Both the position numbers and the translations under genes were made by a program. A stretch of 64,000 nt of DNA, taken from assembly GCA_016716835.1 (NCBI GenBank), contig JADJUW010000002.1, forward strand, positions 248,001 through 312,000, written 5' to 3'. Source of the DNA: Myxococcales bacterium (GTDB lineage Bacteria > Myxococcota_A > Polyangia > Haliangiales > Haliangiaceae). Of this stretch, positions 33,233 through 42,528 are shown piece after piece. Position 1 is the stretch's first letter, and the number at the start of each line of letters is the position of its first letter. Below the pieces are notes generated by a model. That model was not told the DNA's origin, did no database searches, and worked only from the letters and a program-made list of their open reading frames with translations.

Positions 33233-33772
33233 ATGAACGTTCTCATACTAATACTTTGTTCTGTTGCCGTAAATGGCCTTACCGCGTGCGAGGCCAAGAC
33301 GCCAAAATCAATACCCGAACAAGAAATTGCACCGCCGCTTGCCGAGGCGCCTGGCAAAGCGGACCCATCCCAACATGGTCACTCGACCCAAATTGCTTCC
33401 GACGCTGCACCAACTCCAAGAGCGGAACCAGAGCCCTCTGCGGAACTCACAGCTTTTACGAAGGCCCAGCCGGTGTTCAAGAAATATTGCGCAAAATGCC
33501 ATGCGGCATCTACAGGAAAACGCGCTGCCCTGAAACACTTTGTGATGGATGCGAATTCGTTTAGCGGGCCGCACGCTTCGTCGATGCCAGCGACGATTCG
33601 CAAAGTGATGGGCCAAAGCGGCAAGCGTGCCACCATGCCAAAAGACAACCCGGGCAGGGTTTCCGGGAATGAACTCAAACTCATATTAGAATGGGCCGAT
33701 GCAGCAGAACGGGCGGCCTCAACCCAACAGAAGCCGACAGATAGCCATGACGGGCACGAACATCAACACTGA
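33233..33772 (+). CDS. c-type cytochrome-domain lipoprotein
   Basis: A 179-residue protein with a lipobox (NGLTAC), a proline/alanine/glutamate-rich tether to about residue 75, and one heme site KYCAKCH (CxxCH). A MPKDNPGRVSGNE segment supplies a probable axial Met, as in class I cytochrome c and cytochrome-like domains. The C-terminus is His-rich (DSHDGHEHQH), a possible metal site. It would sit on the periplasmic face of a membrane and carry electrons. No oxidase lies beside it; its place in a copper-export cluster is unusual. Start ATG 33233. Confidence 0.75.
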   Translation: MNVLILILCSVAVNGLTACEAKTPKSIPEQEIAPPLAEAPGKADPSQHGHSTQIASDAAPTPRAEPEPSAELTAFTKAQPVFKKYCAKCHAASTGKRAALKHFVMDANSFSGPHASSMPATIRKVMGQSGKRATMPKDNPGRVSGNELKLILEWADAAERAASTQQKPTDSHDGHEHQH

Positions 33773-33785
33773 TAAGGGCAGTTCC

Positions 33786-34436
33786 ATGAGTTACATTCCA
33801 GCACTGCGTTTTAACTGGCTGACTCGTTTTTACGATCCGCTGATTCGCGCCACATTAAAAGAAGACCGTTTTCGCGGACTTCTTCTCGAGCAGGCAGCCG
33901 TTCAGCCAACCTACAAGGTTCTCGATGTTGGTTGCGGTACCGGAACGTTAGCACTTATGATCAAACAGCGAGTGCCTTCGGCCGAGGTGTTTGGTGTCGA
34001 CGGCGACCCAGGTGTGCTCAAGATCGCAGAGGAAAAGTTTCGTGTTGCCGGCGTTTCTGTCAATGTCTATCAAGGCCGCGCTTCGGAAGCGCCATTTCAG
34101 GCACAGTTTTTCGATCGCGTGGTTTCAACGCTCGTGTTTCATCACCTCAGCACTGACGAGAAGTTAAAAACGTTACAGCAGGTTAAGAAGTGGCTGAAGC
34201 CTCAAGGCGAGCTGCACATTGCCGACTGGGGCAAGGCCCAAAATCCGCTGATGCGGGCGGCATTCCTTCCTGTTCAAATGCTGGACGGGTTCAAAACCAC
34301 GTCCGACAACGTCAAAGGTAAGCTTCCGGAACTCATGCGTGCAGCAGGTTTCGTCGAAGTAATCGAGACCCATCATGAAATGACTGTCTTTGGCACGCTG
34401 AGCCTTTATCGGGGAACAAATGCACCATTGTCGTAG
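33786..34436 (+). CDS. Class I SAM-dependent methyltransferase
   Basis: A 216-residue methyltransferase with the SAM site VLDVGCGTGTLALMI, the acidic beta2 end FGVDGD, the DRVVSTLVFHHL motif and a LKPQGELHIADWG post-core strand. This is the UbiE/Coq5 type, used on quinones, lipids, arsenite and other small molecules; the cysteines of arsenite methyltransferases are absent. Start at ATG 33786 with AAGGGCAG upstream; a longer frame from 33699 overlaps the cytochrome gene. It overlaps the next gene by 17 bases. No substrate can be named. Confidence 0.75.
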   Translation: MSYIPALRFNWLTRFYDPLIRATLKEDRFRGLLLEQAAVQPTYKVLDVGCGTGTLALMIKQRVPSAEVFGVDGDPGVLKIAEEKFRVAGVSVNVYQGRASEAPFQAQFFDRVVSTLVFHHLSTDEKLKTLQQVKKWLKPQGELHIADWGKAQNPLMRAAFLPVQMLDGFKTTSDNVKGKLPELMRAAGFVEVIETHHEMTVFGTLSLYRGTNAPLS

Positions 34437-35877
34437 CCATGCCCGTCACGCTTACGCCCGCCGCGCCTACAACTGCGTGGCCGTCGTCGTTCGACAGTTT
34501 ACAATGGTCGTGGTTCTGGCGACCCTTCCAACAGTGGCGTTTGGCCAAGCCTCGCCTTATCGACTGCCTTCCGATGGCACGCTTGACTCGCTGATTGCTG
34601 AGGCATTGGCGGCCCGAGCGGAGCTTGGCGCTTCAGAAGCCGACATCCGTGCTGAGGAAGCACAGGTACCGCAGGCTGGTGCATTTCCTGACCCAACCCT
34701 GCAACTGGGAATCCAGAATGACGGCTTCTCCAGCATTCAAATTGGTACCATGGAGACGAGCTTCCTTTCCATCATGGCGTCGCAGACGTTCCCTTGGCCC
34801 GGGAAGCGCCAGCTTCGTTCTGACATTGCCTCGCTGGAGGTAAAGAGCGCCGAGCGTGCCAACGACAAGCTGCGTTTGGCGATTGAGGCATCCGTTCGCC
34901 AGTTGTACGTGAGTCTTTTGCTGGTGCGCGATCAGCTCTTGTTGCTGGAAAAGCTCACTACGCTATGGGGGAAGTCGGCCGAGACAGCGAGGACTGTCTA
35001 CGAGGCGGGAAGCGGCGCTCAATCTGACATCTTGCGTGCACAACTGGAACTTAGTCGCATGAAGCAACGGAAAATTGCGCTGGCTGCGCAAGAGACCACC
35101 ATCGTTCAGAACCTCAACCGTCTGCGCGGCAGGCCACTTGCCGATGCGATTGCAACCACCGCGACGCTCTCGAGCTTGGGCCTGCCCCCGCTGTACGATA
35201 AAAAAGACGCGCTCGCCGATGCGACCCGAAAAAGCCCAGATATTGCGGCGACGCAGATTGAATATGACAGAGCGCAAAAGGCCAAAGCGTTGGCAAAAAA
35301 GGGCAGTTTGCCTGATGTGACCATCAGCGCGGGAGTTATGCCTCGCGGAGACTTGCCTCCCATGTGGCTGTTGACTGTTTCGGCGCCCATTCCAATTTTT
35401 GCCGGTCGTAAGCAAGCGCAGGCAGTCAAAGAGAGCCAAGCACGGGCGGAGGCCGCGCAGGCGACGCAGTTGGCCATAGAGCAGCAGTTGGCACTTCGCA
35501 TTGCAGAACGTCACACCGCACTACAAGCGCTTTTGGCGAGCATTGATCTCTACGACAAGGGCCTCCTCGTGCAATCGCGGGCCACAGCAGAAAGTACATT
35601 GTCACAGTACCGCGTAGGCAAAGCGAGCTTTGCTTCGGTATTGGATGCCAATGCCGGGGTTCTCGCGGACGAAGCGGCGTATTTGGCCATGGTTGCTGAA
35701 GCGCATCGATTACTGATTGCTGCCAATGAAGTCTCACTGGCTCCAATGGCCGTCTCGTCCGGTGTCGGCCCGGGTGCCGCGATGCCGACCTCAGGCGTCG
35801 CTTCTGGAGCAGCGACGGTTCGCCCCGGTGAGCAGTCAGGGGGGACGCAAGCGACTCCCATGACGGGAGGTATGTGA
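34420..35877 (+). CDS. cusC: TolC-family outer-membrane factor of first Cus system
   Basis: A protein of up to 485 residues with two TolC-type repeats: LIAEALAARAELGASEADIRAEEA..PQAGAFPDPTLQLGIQND, and long coiled-coil helices (RLRGRPL; YRVGKASFASVLDANAGVL). The signal segment TMVVVLATLPTVAFGQA starts near residue 28, so true initiation may be GTG 34477 or ATG 34504; the longest start 34420 overlaps the methyltransferase. The C-terminal tail is rich in Gly, Ala and Met. It would be the outer-membrane exit of the CusBA pump encoded next. Confidence 0.82.
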   Translation: MHHCRSHARHAYARRAYNCVAVVVRQFTMVVVLATLPTVAFGQASPYRLPSDGTLDSLIAEALAARAELGASEADIRAEEAQVPQAGAFPDPTLQLGIQNDGFSSIQIGTMETSFLSIMASQTFPWPGKRQLRSDIASLEVKSAERANDKLRLAIEASVRQLYVSLLLVRDQLLLLEKLTTLWGKSAETARTVYEAGSGAQSDILRAQLELSRMKQRKIALAAQETTIVQNLNRLRGRPLADAIATTATLSSLGLPPLYDKKDALADATRKSPDIAATQIEYDRAQKAKALAKKGSLPDVTISAGVMPRGDLPPMWLLTVSAPIPIFAGRKQAQAVKESQARAEAAQATQLAIEQQLALRIAERHTALQALLASIDLYDKGLLVQSRATAESTLSQYRVGKASFASVLDANAGVLADEAAYLAMVAEAHRLLIAANEVSLAPMAVSSGVGPGAAMPTSGVASGAATVRPGEQSGGTQATPMTGGM

Positions 35878-37280
35878 TGGAGACCCCGCAAGTTGCACCT
35901 CGTAGGAAACGTTTTGGCTGGATAGCCGTCATTCTTGCCGTGGCTTTGGGAGCTGGTATTTATGGCGTTGCTGTTCAAGTTGCGTCGAAATCATCGTCGC
36001 CAGAAATGAGTAGCAAAAAGCATAAGTTCCACTGCCCGATGCACCCAAACATCGTCATGGACTACGCCGGCAATTGCCCCATTTGCGGCATGAAGCTTGT
36101 TCCCATGGATGATCCAGGAACTGACGCTTCGCCACTAAACCGCTCTCCTGAAATGATTTCTGGCACAAGTCAGGTTCCAGACATGGCAACCGTGGACATC
36201 GATCCAGCGAAGCAGCAGTTGATTGGCCTCACCACGGCGGAAGTGACCCAACGAACGATTGGCGGCGTACTGCGAACCGTAGGTCGTGTTGCCGTCGATG
36301 AAACACGCGTTCGTCACGTCAACATGAAGAATGGTGGATTTGTCGAAAAAATATTTGTCGACTTTGTCGGAAAGCGCGTACGAAAAGGCGACCCACTTTT
36401 CACGCTGTTTAGCCCCGAGCTCCTTGCAGCGCAGGAGGAATACCTGCTGGCCAAGCGCACGCAGGACTCGATGAAAGAAACGCCGGGCGCAAACGAGCCA
36501 ACGCTGCTCGCCGCCGCAAAAAGACGTCTTGCGCTGTGGGACGTCTCAGAAAAGGAGATGCGTCGACTCGACGAAACGGGAACGCCTGCGAAGACGATTA
36601 CCTTTTACTCCCCAGCGTCCGGCGTTATTACCAAGAAAGACGTTGTCGACGGCATGAAACTTGAGGCTGGAGCGATGCCTTATGAGATCGTCGACTTGTC
36701 CAACGTTTGGGTCTTGGCCGACATCTATGAAACCGAGCTGAGGTTTGTCAAAAATGGGACATCCGCCGCGCTCACCATCAGGGCGTTCCCTGGCCGCACC
36801 TTTACGGGGAACGTTGTATTCGTAGACCCTTTTCTCAGTCCGCAAAGCCGCACTGTCAAAGTTCGTCTCAACTTTCCCAACCCCGATGGCGATTTGCGGC
36901 CCGAGATGTTCGGTGAAGTGGTGCTTCAGCTCGGAGGCAAAGAAGCCCTTACCGTTCCCGTTGACGCCGTAATCGATTCCGGCACCGCCAAGGTCGTATT
37001 TGTTTCGCTAGGCGATGGAAAGTTTGCTCCACGCGAGATTGAGACTGGGCAAAATGACGGCAGCTTCGTAGAAGTCATCAAGGGACTGAAGATCGGAGAA
37101 CGCGTGGTGACGCGCGCTAACTTTTTGCTGGATTCAGAGTCGCGGCTTCGATCATCGCTCAATGAAGCGGGAGGTGGCCAGAAACAAAGTGCCCGTGTCC
37201 TTCCGCCCAGTGGCACGGATACCCCGCCGAAAACAGACGAGCCGACGCCTGCCCCAGAGCATGAAGGGCACGGCAGATGA
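35877..37280 (+). CDS. cusB: RND periplasmic adaptor with heavy-metal-binding domain, CusB-like
   Basis: A 467-residue adaptor. After a membrane segment (residues about 15-35) comes a heavy-metal-binding domain FHCPMHP..CPICGMKL with Cys53, Met55, His56, Cys67, Cys70 and Met72, suited to Cu(I)/Ag(I). The barrel-sandwich and barrel domains follow (FVEKIFVDFVGKRVRKGDPLFTLFSPEL; PASGVITKKDVVDG). CusB collects periplasmic copper and passes it to CusA. ATG 35877 overlaps the cusC stop by one base; its own stop overlaps cusA. Confidence 0.9.
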   Translation: METPQVAPRRKRFGWIAVILAVALGAGIYGVAVQVASKSSSPEMSSKKHKFHCPMHPNIVMDYAGNCPICGMKLVPMDDPGTDASPLNRSPEMISGTSQVPDMATVDIDPAKQQLIGLTTAEVTQRTIGGVLRTVGRVAVDETRVRHVNMKNGGFVEKIFVDFVGKRVRKGDPLFTLFSPELLAAQEEYLLAKRTQDSMKETPGANEPTLLAAAKRRLALWDVSEKEMRRLDETGTPAKTITFYSPASGVITKKDVVDGMKLEAGAMPYEIVDLSNVWVLADIYETELRFVKNGTSAALTIRAFPGRTFTGNVVFVDPFLSPQSRTVKVRLNFPNPDGDLRPEMFGEVVLQLGGKEALTVPVDAVIDSGTAKVVFVSLGDGKFAPREIETGQNDGSFVEVIKGLKIGERVVTRANFLLDSESRLRSSLNEAGGGQKQSARVLPPSGTDTPPKTDEPTPAPEHEGHGR

Positions 37281-40200
37281 TACGGCGCATCATTCAATTT
37301 TCGGCCGAGAATCGCTTCCTCGTTATCTCCGCGACCATCATTGCGCTGGCATTTTCTTGGTGGGCCATGCGGACCATCCCCATGGACGCCTTGCCTGACC
37401 TTTCCGACACCCAAGTCATCATCTACTCAAAATGGGACAGAAGCCCGGACATCATCGAGGATCAGGTGACATACCCGATCACGACCGCATTACTCGGTGC
37501 ACCCAACGTTAAGGCGATTCGTGGATTCTCCGACTTCGGATTCAGTTACGTCTACGTCATCTTCGAAGACGGAACCGACGTCTATTGGGCCCGCACGCGC
37601 GTCCTGGAGTCCTTATCAAAAATTACATCGCAGCTCCCGGCAGGCGTGAAGACTGAACTCGGGCCCGATGCTTCAAGTGTTGGCTGGGTGTTCCAGTACG
37701 CGCTCGTCGATAAAACCGGCAAACATGCCACCGACGAATTGCGATCTTATCAAGATTGGTTTCTGCGCTACGCCGTTCAAAGTGTTCCTGGCGTGTCTGA
37801 GGTGGCTACGGTTGGCGGTCACGTTCGTCAATATCAAGTCACCGTAAACCCCAATGCGCTCGCGGCCTACAGGATGCCGCTTGACACCGTCATCAATGCC
37901 ATCCGCACAGGCAACAACGACGTCGGCGGTCGCCTCGTTGAAATGTCTGGGCGCGAATACATGGTGCGCGGTCGCGGGTATGTCAAAAATATTGGCGATA
38001 TCGAACAAATCGTGCTGAGAAGTGAAGGAGGCACTCCCGTTCTGGTCAAGGACGTTGCGCAAGTAGCACTCGGGCCGGAGATGCGCCGAGGCGTGGCCGA
38101 CCTGAATGGCCTTGGAGATGCGGTAGGGGGCATCGTTGTTATGCGCCAAGGTGAAAACGCCTTGAATGTCATCAGTCGCGTGAAGAAAAAGCTGGAGGAA
38201 CTCAAGCCATCGTTGCCGGCGGGTGTCGAGATCGTGACAACCTACGATCGCTCGGTACTTATTGAGAGCGCTATCGAGAACGTATCGCACAAGCTAATTG
38301 AAGAGATAATTATTGTCTCCATCATCATTCTGGTTTTTCTATGGCACTTCCCGTCATCGATCGTCCCCATCATCACCATTCCCATTTCCGTGGCTCTCTC
38401 GTTTATCCCCATGAAGCTCATGGGGTTCGATGCCAATATCATGTCGCTCGCCGGCATCGCGATTTCCATCGGCATTCTCGTCGATGGCGCCATTATTGAA
38501 GTGGAGAACGCCTACAACAAAATCCACCACTGGATAGAGGGCGGCAAAAAAGGTGACTTTTATAAAGTCAGACTCGAAGCGCTGATGGAAGTGGGGCCCG
38601 GCGTATTTTTTTCGCTCTTGGTGATTGCCGTTGCATTTTTGCCGGTATTTACGCTCATCGACCAGGAAGGCCGTCTGTTTAAGCCGCTTGCATTTTCAAA
38701 AAATCTTGCAATGGCCATCGCTGCCGTGCTGGCGATTACGCTCGACCCTGCGCTGCGCATGCTTTTTGCGCGAATCGATCCTTACACATTTCGGCCACGC
38801 TGGCTCGCCAAGCTCGCAACGATGGTTGTGGTGGGCAAGTATCGCTCCGAAGAAAAGCATCCGATCAGCCGGTTGCTTCACTGGCTCTACGAGCGACCCT
38901 GCCGTTTCGTCATTCGCCACCCCAAGACGACCATCGCAGTTGCTTTTGCGGCGGTGGCGACCACCATTCCTATCTATTTGCGCCTGGGATCTGAATTCAT
39001 GCCCCCCTTGCGCGAAGGAACCATTCTCTACATGCCGTCTGCCGTCGAACCTGGGATGTCCGTCGCCGAAGCCCAGAAGGCGTTGCAGCTCCAAGACAAG
39101 ATTCTCATGACGTTCCCTGAAGTGGAGCGAGTGTTTGGGAAAGCAGGCCGTGCTAACACGTCAACCGACCCCGCCCCGTTTACCATGATGGAGACGACGA
39201 TTGTTTTGAAGCCCGAATCGCAGTGGCGCACCAAGACACAGTGGTACTCGTCATGGGCTCCGGACTTCTTGCAGTTGATGCTTCGCCCATTCTGGCGAGA
39301 CAGAATTTCCCAAGAGGAGCTCGAGGAAGACATGAACCGGGCCTTGCAAATCCCCGGTATTTCCAACGCGTGGACCATGCCGATCAAAGGGCGCCTAGAC
39401 ATGCTGTCGACGGGGATTCGCACGCCAGTTGGCATAAAAATCATGGGGGCTGATTTGGCAACCATTGAACGCATCGCCAAGGAAACAGAGAAGGCTGTGT
39501 CACAAGTGCCTGGAACGCGCAGTGCTTACGCAGAGCGTGTTGCAGGCGGCTTTTTTCTCGACTTTATTTTGAAGCGGGAGCAATTGGCTCGCTACGGACT
39601 CAGCGTGGACGATGCGAACATGATGGTAATGACAGCGGTTGGCGGTGACAATCAGAGCATCACCGTCGAGGGCAGAGAACGCTACGGCATCAATGTGCGC
39701 TACGCCAGAGACTACAGAGAAGACATTCAGTCGCTACGCAGAGTGCTGCTCTCTCTCCCCAGTGGCCAGGGACAAATACCAATGGAAGAAATTGCAGACG
39801 TCAAGCTGGTTTCTGGCCCAGCGATGATTCGCAACGAAAACGGGCTGCTTGCGGGTTACGTGTACGTTGATTTTGACACGTCAAGATTCGACATTGGAAC
39901 ATTCGTTGAGCGGGCAAAAAAAGCTGTCGCTGCACATGTGAAGACACCTCCAGGCTACGCCATGGTGTGGAGCGGGCAATTTGAGAACATGCTGCGCGTG
40001 AGAGAGCGACTGAAAATTATTATTCCGCTGACGTTGGTGCTGGTGTTTGCGCTTTTGTATATGAACACGAAGTCTGTGTTTAAGACGTCACTCGTCATGC
40101 TTGCCGTGCCGTTCTCTGCGGTTGGCGCCGTGTGGCTCTTATGGCTATTGGACTACAATATGTCAATTGCGGTCTGGGTGGGCATCATCGCCCTGATGGG

Positions 40201-40594
40201 CCTGGACGCAGAGACAGGTGTATTTATGCTCCTGTTTTTAGACCTGTCTTACGATGAGTATCAGCAGTCTGGTCGCCTCAGGACACGCGGCGACTTGGTC
40301 GAGGCGATCATTCATGGGGCAGTAAAACGGGTCCGCCCAAAAGCAATGACTGTCATGGCTGCCATGCTGGGCCTGTTGCCGATTATGTGGTCCATTGGCA
40401 CCGGCTCAGACGTCATGAAACGCATTGCGGCCCCAATGGTGGGAGGGCTAGCGACTAGCTTCCTAATGGAACTGCTGGTCTATCCGGCGGTTTACTACCT
40501 ATGGCGACGCCGTGGCCTACCAGAGGGACCGGTGTCAACGTCCCCCCATTTGGAACAGCCGTATCATCCCGGGCTTATGCCGGCGGAAACTTGA
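37277..40594 (+). CDS. cusA: Cu/Ag RND efflux pump, CusA-like
   Basis: A 1105-residue RND transporter with 12 membrane helices and two large periplasmic loops. It keeps the CusA copper-relay methionines: Met586 (ILYMPS), Met637 (TMMETT) and Met709 (RLDMLSTGI), matching E. coli Met573, Met623 and Met672. TM4 carries ILVDGAIIEVEN with the proton-relay Asp. An extra 20-odd residues between the second and third Met (near WYSSWAPDFLQLMLRPFW) occur in some long CusA proteins. ATGA overlap with cusB. It uses the proton gradient to expel Cu(I) or Ag(I). Confidence 0.93.
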   Translation: MIRRIIQFSAENRFLVISATIIALAFSWWAMRTIPMDALPDLSDTQVIIYSKWDRSPDIIEDQVTYPITTALLGAPNVKAIRGFSDFGFSYVYVIFEDGTDVYWARTRVLESLSKITSQLPAGVKTELGPDASSVGWVFQYALVDKTGKHATDELRSYQDWFLRYAVQSVPGVSEVATVGGHVRQYQVTVNPNALAAYRMPLDTVINAIRTGNNDVGGRLVEMSGREYMVRGRGYVKNIGDIEQIVLRSEGGTPVLVKDVAQVALGPEMRRGVADLNGLGDAVGGIVVMRQGENALNVISRVKKKLEELKPSLPAGVEIVTTYDRSVLIESAIENVSHKLIEEIIIVSIIILVFLWHFPSSIVPIITIPISVALSFIPMKLMGFDANIMSLAGIAISIGILVDGAIIEVENAYNKIHHWIEGGKKGDFYKVRLEALMEVGPGVFFSLLVIAVAFLPVFTLIDQEGRLFKPLAFSKNLAMAIAAVLAITLDPALRMLFARIDPYTFRPRWLAKLATMVVVGKYRSEEKHPISRLLHWLYERPCRFVIRHPKTTIAVAFAAVATTIPIYLRLGSEFMPPLREGTILYMPSAVEPGMSVAEAQKALQLQDKILMTFPEVERVFGKAGRANTSTDPAPFTMMETTIVLKPESQWRTKTQWYSSWAPDFLQLMLRPFWRDRISQEELEEDMNRALQIPGISNAWTMPIKGRLDMLSTGIRTPVGIKIMGADLATIERIAKETEKAVSQVPGTRSAYAERVAGGFFLDFILKREQLARYGLSVDDANMMVMTAVGGDNQSITVEGRERYGINVRYARDYREDIQSLRRVLLSLPSGQGQIPMEEIADVKLVSGPAMIRNENGLLAGYVYVDFDTSRFDIGTFVERAKKAVAAHVKTPPGYAMVWSGQFENMLRVRERLKIIIPLTLVLVFALLYMNTKSVFKTSLVMLAVPFSAVGAVWLLWLLDYNMSIAVWVGIIALMGLDAETGVFMLLFLDLSYDEYQQSGRLRTRGDLVEAIIHGAVKRVRPKAMTVMAAMLGLLPIMWSIGTGSDVMKRIAAPMVGGLATSFLMELLVYPAVYYLWRRRGLPEGPVSTSPHLEQPYHPGLMPAET

Positions 40595-40622
40595 TGACAC
40601 TTACCCAACGAAGAGGAAGCAC

Positions 40623-41027
40623 ATGAAAAAGCAAATTCTGATTATTTCCCTATTGTCTATTGCGGGCTGCAAAGGCAAATCAAATGCGCCCGAGCACAAG
40701 GCAGAGGCGAGCCAGCCCGCGCCTCCACCCGCTAAAGCTGAAGCAGCCGCAACGACGACCACAGACGGAAGCATTGCTATAACCGTTGATGGCGAGGGGT
40801 ATCACCCGTCGACAATTAACGCCCCGGCTGGAAAGAAGGCGACGTTGGTGTTTACCCGAACAGCTGACAAATCATGTGGCACCGAGGTGGTGTTTCCATC
40901 TCTCAACATCAAAAAAGACTTGCCTCTCAATGAACCAATAACGATTGAAATCGATGTGCCCGCTTCAGGCCAAATTGCCTTCGCGTGTGGCATGGACATG
41001 ATGAAGGGCAGCATTGTGGCGCAGTGA
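40623..41027 (+). CDS. Cupredoxin-domain lipoprotein
   Basis: A 134-residue protein with a lipobox (LLSIAGC), an Ala/Pro tether and a cupredoxin-like fold: GEGYHPSTINAPAGKKATLVFTRTADKSCGTEVVFPSLNIKK and, at the C-terminus, GQIAFACGMDMMKGSIV. The Cys, two or more Met and Asp/Glu groups match the Cupredoxin_1 group often found in metal-efflux loci. It would bind copper at the outer face of a membrane and hand it to CusB or store it. AGGAAG precedes ATG 40623, 28 bases after cusA. A 220-base gap separates it from the next Cus set. Confidence 0.82.
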   Translation: MKKQILIISLLSIAGCKGKSNAPEHKAEASQPAPPPAKAEAAATTTTDGSIAITVDGEGYHPSTINAPAGKKATLVFTRTADKSCGTEVVFPSLNIKKDLPLNEPITIEIDVPASGQIAFACGMDMMKGSIVAQ

Positions 41028-41104
41028 AAATATTCTGCGGACTCCGGAAGGCGCATGGCATGCGCGCGTTGACTAGTGCATACGCACATTTTGCGGAGGC
41101 GTAC

Positions 41105-41221
41105 CTCCCCGCGGGAGCTGCTGTGGCTTAAGGTCTGCTGCGCCCACGTCTGGTTGTGATTGACGGGGGTTCAGTCACCTACGGCTGGCACAGCAAATGC
41201 AATCGAAGACCCCGCAGGGGT
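41105..41221 (+). promoter_or_regulatory. Intercluster gap with two hairpins (terminator or operator)
   Basis: The 220-base gap between the two Cus clusters holds CTCCC..GGGAG (41105-41117) and ACCCCGCAGGGGT (41209-41221, five-base arms). The first may stop the upstream transcript; the second is 27 bases before the next ATG and could be an operator. Neither has a T-run, and no consensus promoter is clear. Confidence 0.3.
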
Positions 41222-41247
41222 ACTCTGAAGAAAAACAGTAGAAACCA

Positions 41248-42528
41248 ATGAGCACCTTACACATAAGCTTTTTCCTGGGGTTTGCCTTCATTGTATCTCT
41301 GTCGACGTCGGGCCGTGCGGAAGCACAGGCGCCCGCGCAAGGGCAATCAGAGGACGCATTGCCGAGTCCACTTCGGCTCGAGGATGTGTTGCAGTTTTCT
41401 CGGAGTCACCGCGCGGAGATCACCGCCGCGCGTGCTCGTGCGCGGGCTGTCGCGCAACGCCCCGCGATTGTGTCATCGCTAGAAGACCCAATGATTTCCC
41501 CATCAATTGATCACCTACCATTTATGCTCCATGGCGTCGATGCAAGTTTGAGCATTGAGCAACGCTTCCCGCTGTCGGGGATTCGCGGTAGGCGGCGCCG
41601 CGCCGCCGAAGCTGAGGCGCAGCAAGCTCTTGCTGAAACCGGTAGGGCGATACTTGATATTGAGCTTGAAGCGGCGACCGCGTTTCTCATGCTTCAGGAG
41701 CGTCGTCAGGTTAGAGGCATTCTCGAGGAGCAGCACACCCTCGCACAACAATTTGTCATCGCCGCCAACGCGCGCTACTCGGCCGGAACCGGCCCCCAGG
41801 CGGACGTTTTGCGCGCGGAAATCGAAATGGCGCGAGTTGCAGGAACGCGTCGCTCGATCGCTGCCGAAGTAAGGGCTGCAGAAGCTATGTTCAATACCAC
41901 GCTCGGACGTTCTGTTACCGCCGTCGTTCCAACACTAGACAGCTCGGCCTCCATGACACCACCTCCGACCATGGAAGCGGTACGTAAAGCGGCGCTCGAC
42001 CAACGGCCCGAACTGCAACGGGGGCGGGCGGAGATCGGACGCGCGCGCGCAGAAGTTTCCGTCATGGAGTCAATGTATTCGCCGATGGCGATGATCCGAA
42101 CCGGACCGGCTTACACCATGAGCGATGGCGCGGGGTGGATGGTCATGGTCGGGATTAGCATTCCGATATGGCGCGGACGCCTTCGGGCAGGAGTTGCCGA
42201 AGCGGAGGCCATGGTCGATATGGCTGAGGCTGACGTGCTCGCCATGCGACGCATGATCGATGGCAATGCGGTTGCGTCGCGCGAGCAAGTCGTCGCATCT
42301 CAGGAACGGCTGCTGGCGCTTCGAGACGAAGTCCTGCCTCGCGCGCGGCAGGCCATCGAGCCCTCCCTCGCGGGGTACGCCGCCGGGCAGCTTCCACTCG
42401 TCAGCGTCATCGAGGCCGCGCAGACCCTGTGGTCATCGGAGGCCGAGCTGGTGTCGGCGGAATTCAGCCTTGGTCTGGCCTGGGCGAGGCTCCGCAGGGC
42501 GACCGGCGATGAGGGACCGCCGCCATGA
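41248..42528 (+). CDS. cusC: TolC-family outer-membrane factor of second Cus system
   Basis: A 426-residue outer-membrane factor with a signal peptide (LHISFFLGFAFIVSLS..AEAQ) and two TolC repeats (LRLEDVLQFSRSHRAEITAARARARA; MEAVRKAALDQRPELQRGRAEI). Met-rich strands (SPMAMIRTGPAYTMSDGAGWMVMVG) are unusual and fit a copper channel. Codon use is more G/C-rich than in the first Cus set, so the two sets are not recent duplicates. ATGA overlap with the next gene. Confidence 0.82.
   Translation: MSTLHISFFLGFAFIVSLSTSGRAEAQAPAQGQSEDALPSPLRLEDVLQFSRSHRAEITAARARARAVAQRPAIVSSLEDPMISPSIDHLPFMLHGVDASLSIEQRFPLSGIRGRRRRAAEAEAQQALAETGRAILDIELEAATAFLMLQERRQVRGILEEQHTLAQQFVIAANARYSAGTGPQADVLRAEIEMARVAGTRRSIAAEVRAAEAMFNTTLGRSVTAVVPTLDSSASMTPPPTMEAVRKAALDQRPELQRGRAEIGRARAEVSVMESMYSPMAMIRTGPAYTMSDGAGWMVMVGISIPIWRGRLRAGVAEAEAMVDMAEADVLAMRRMIDGNAVASREQVVASQERLLALRDEVLPRARQAIEPSLAGYAAGQLPLVSVIEAAQTLWSSEAELVSAEFSLGLAWARLRRATGDEGPPP

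Noticed and set aside
41069..41100. TTGACT-based promoter before the second Cus set, possibly CueR-type
   Set aside because: No acceptable -10 at 17 or 19 bases and no clear dyad between; no MerR gene nearby.
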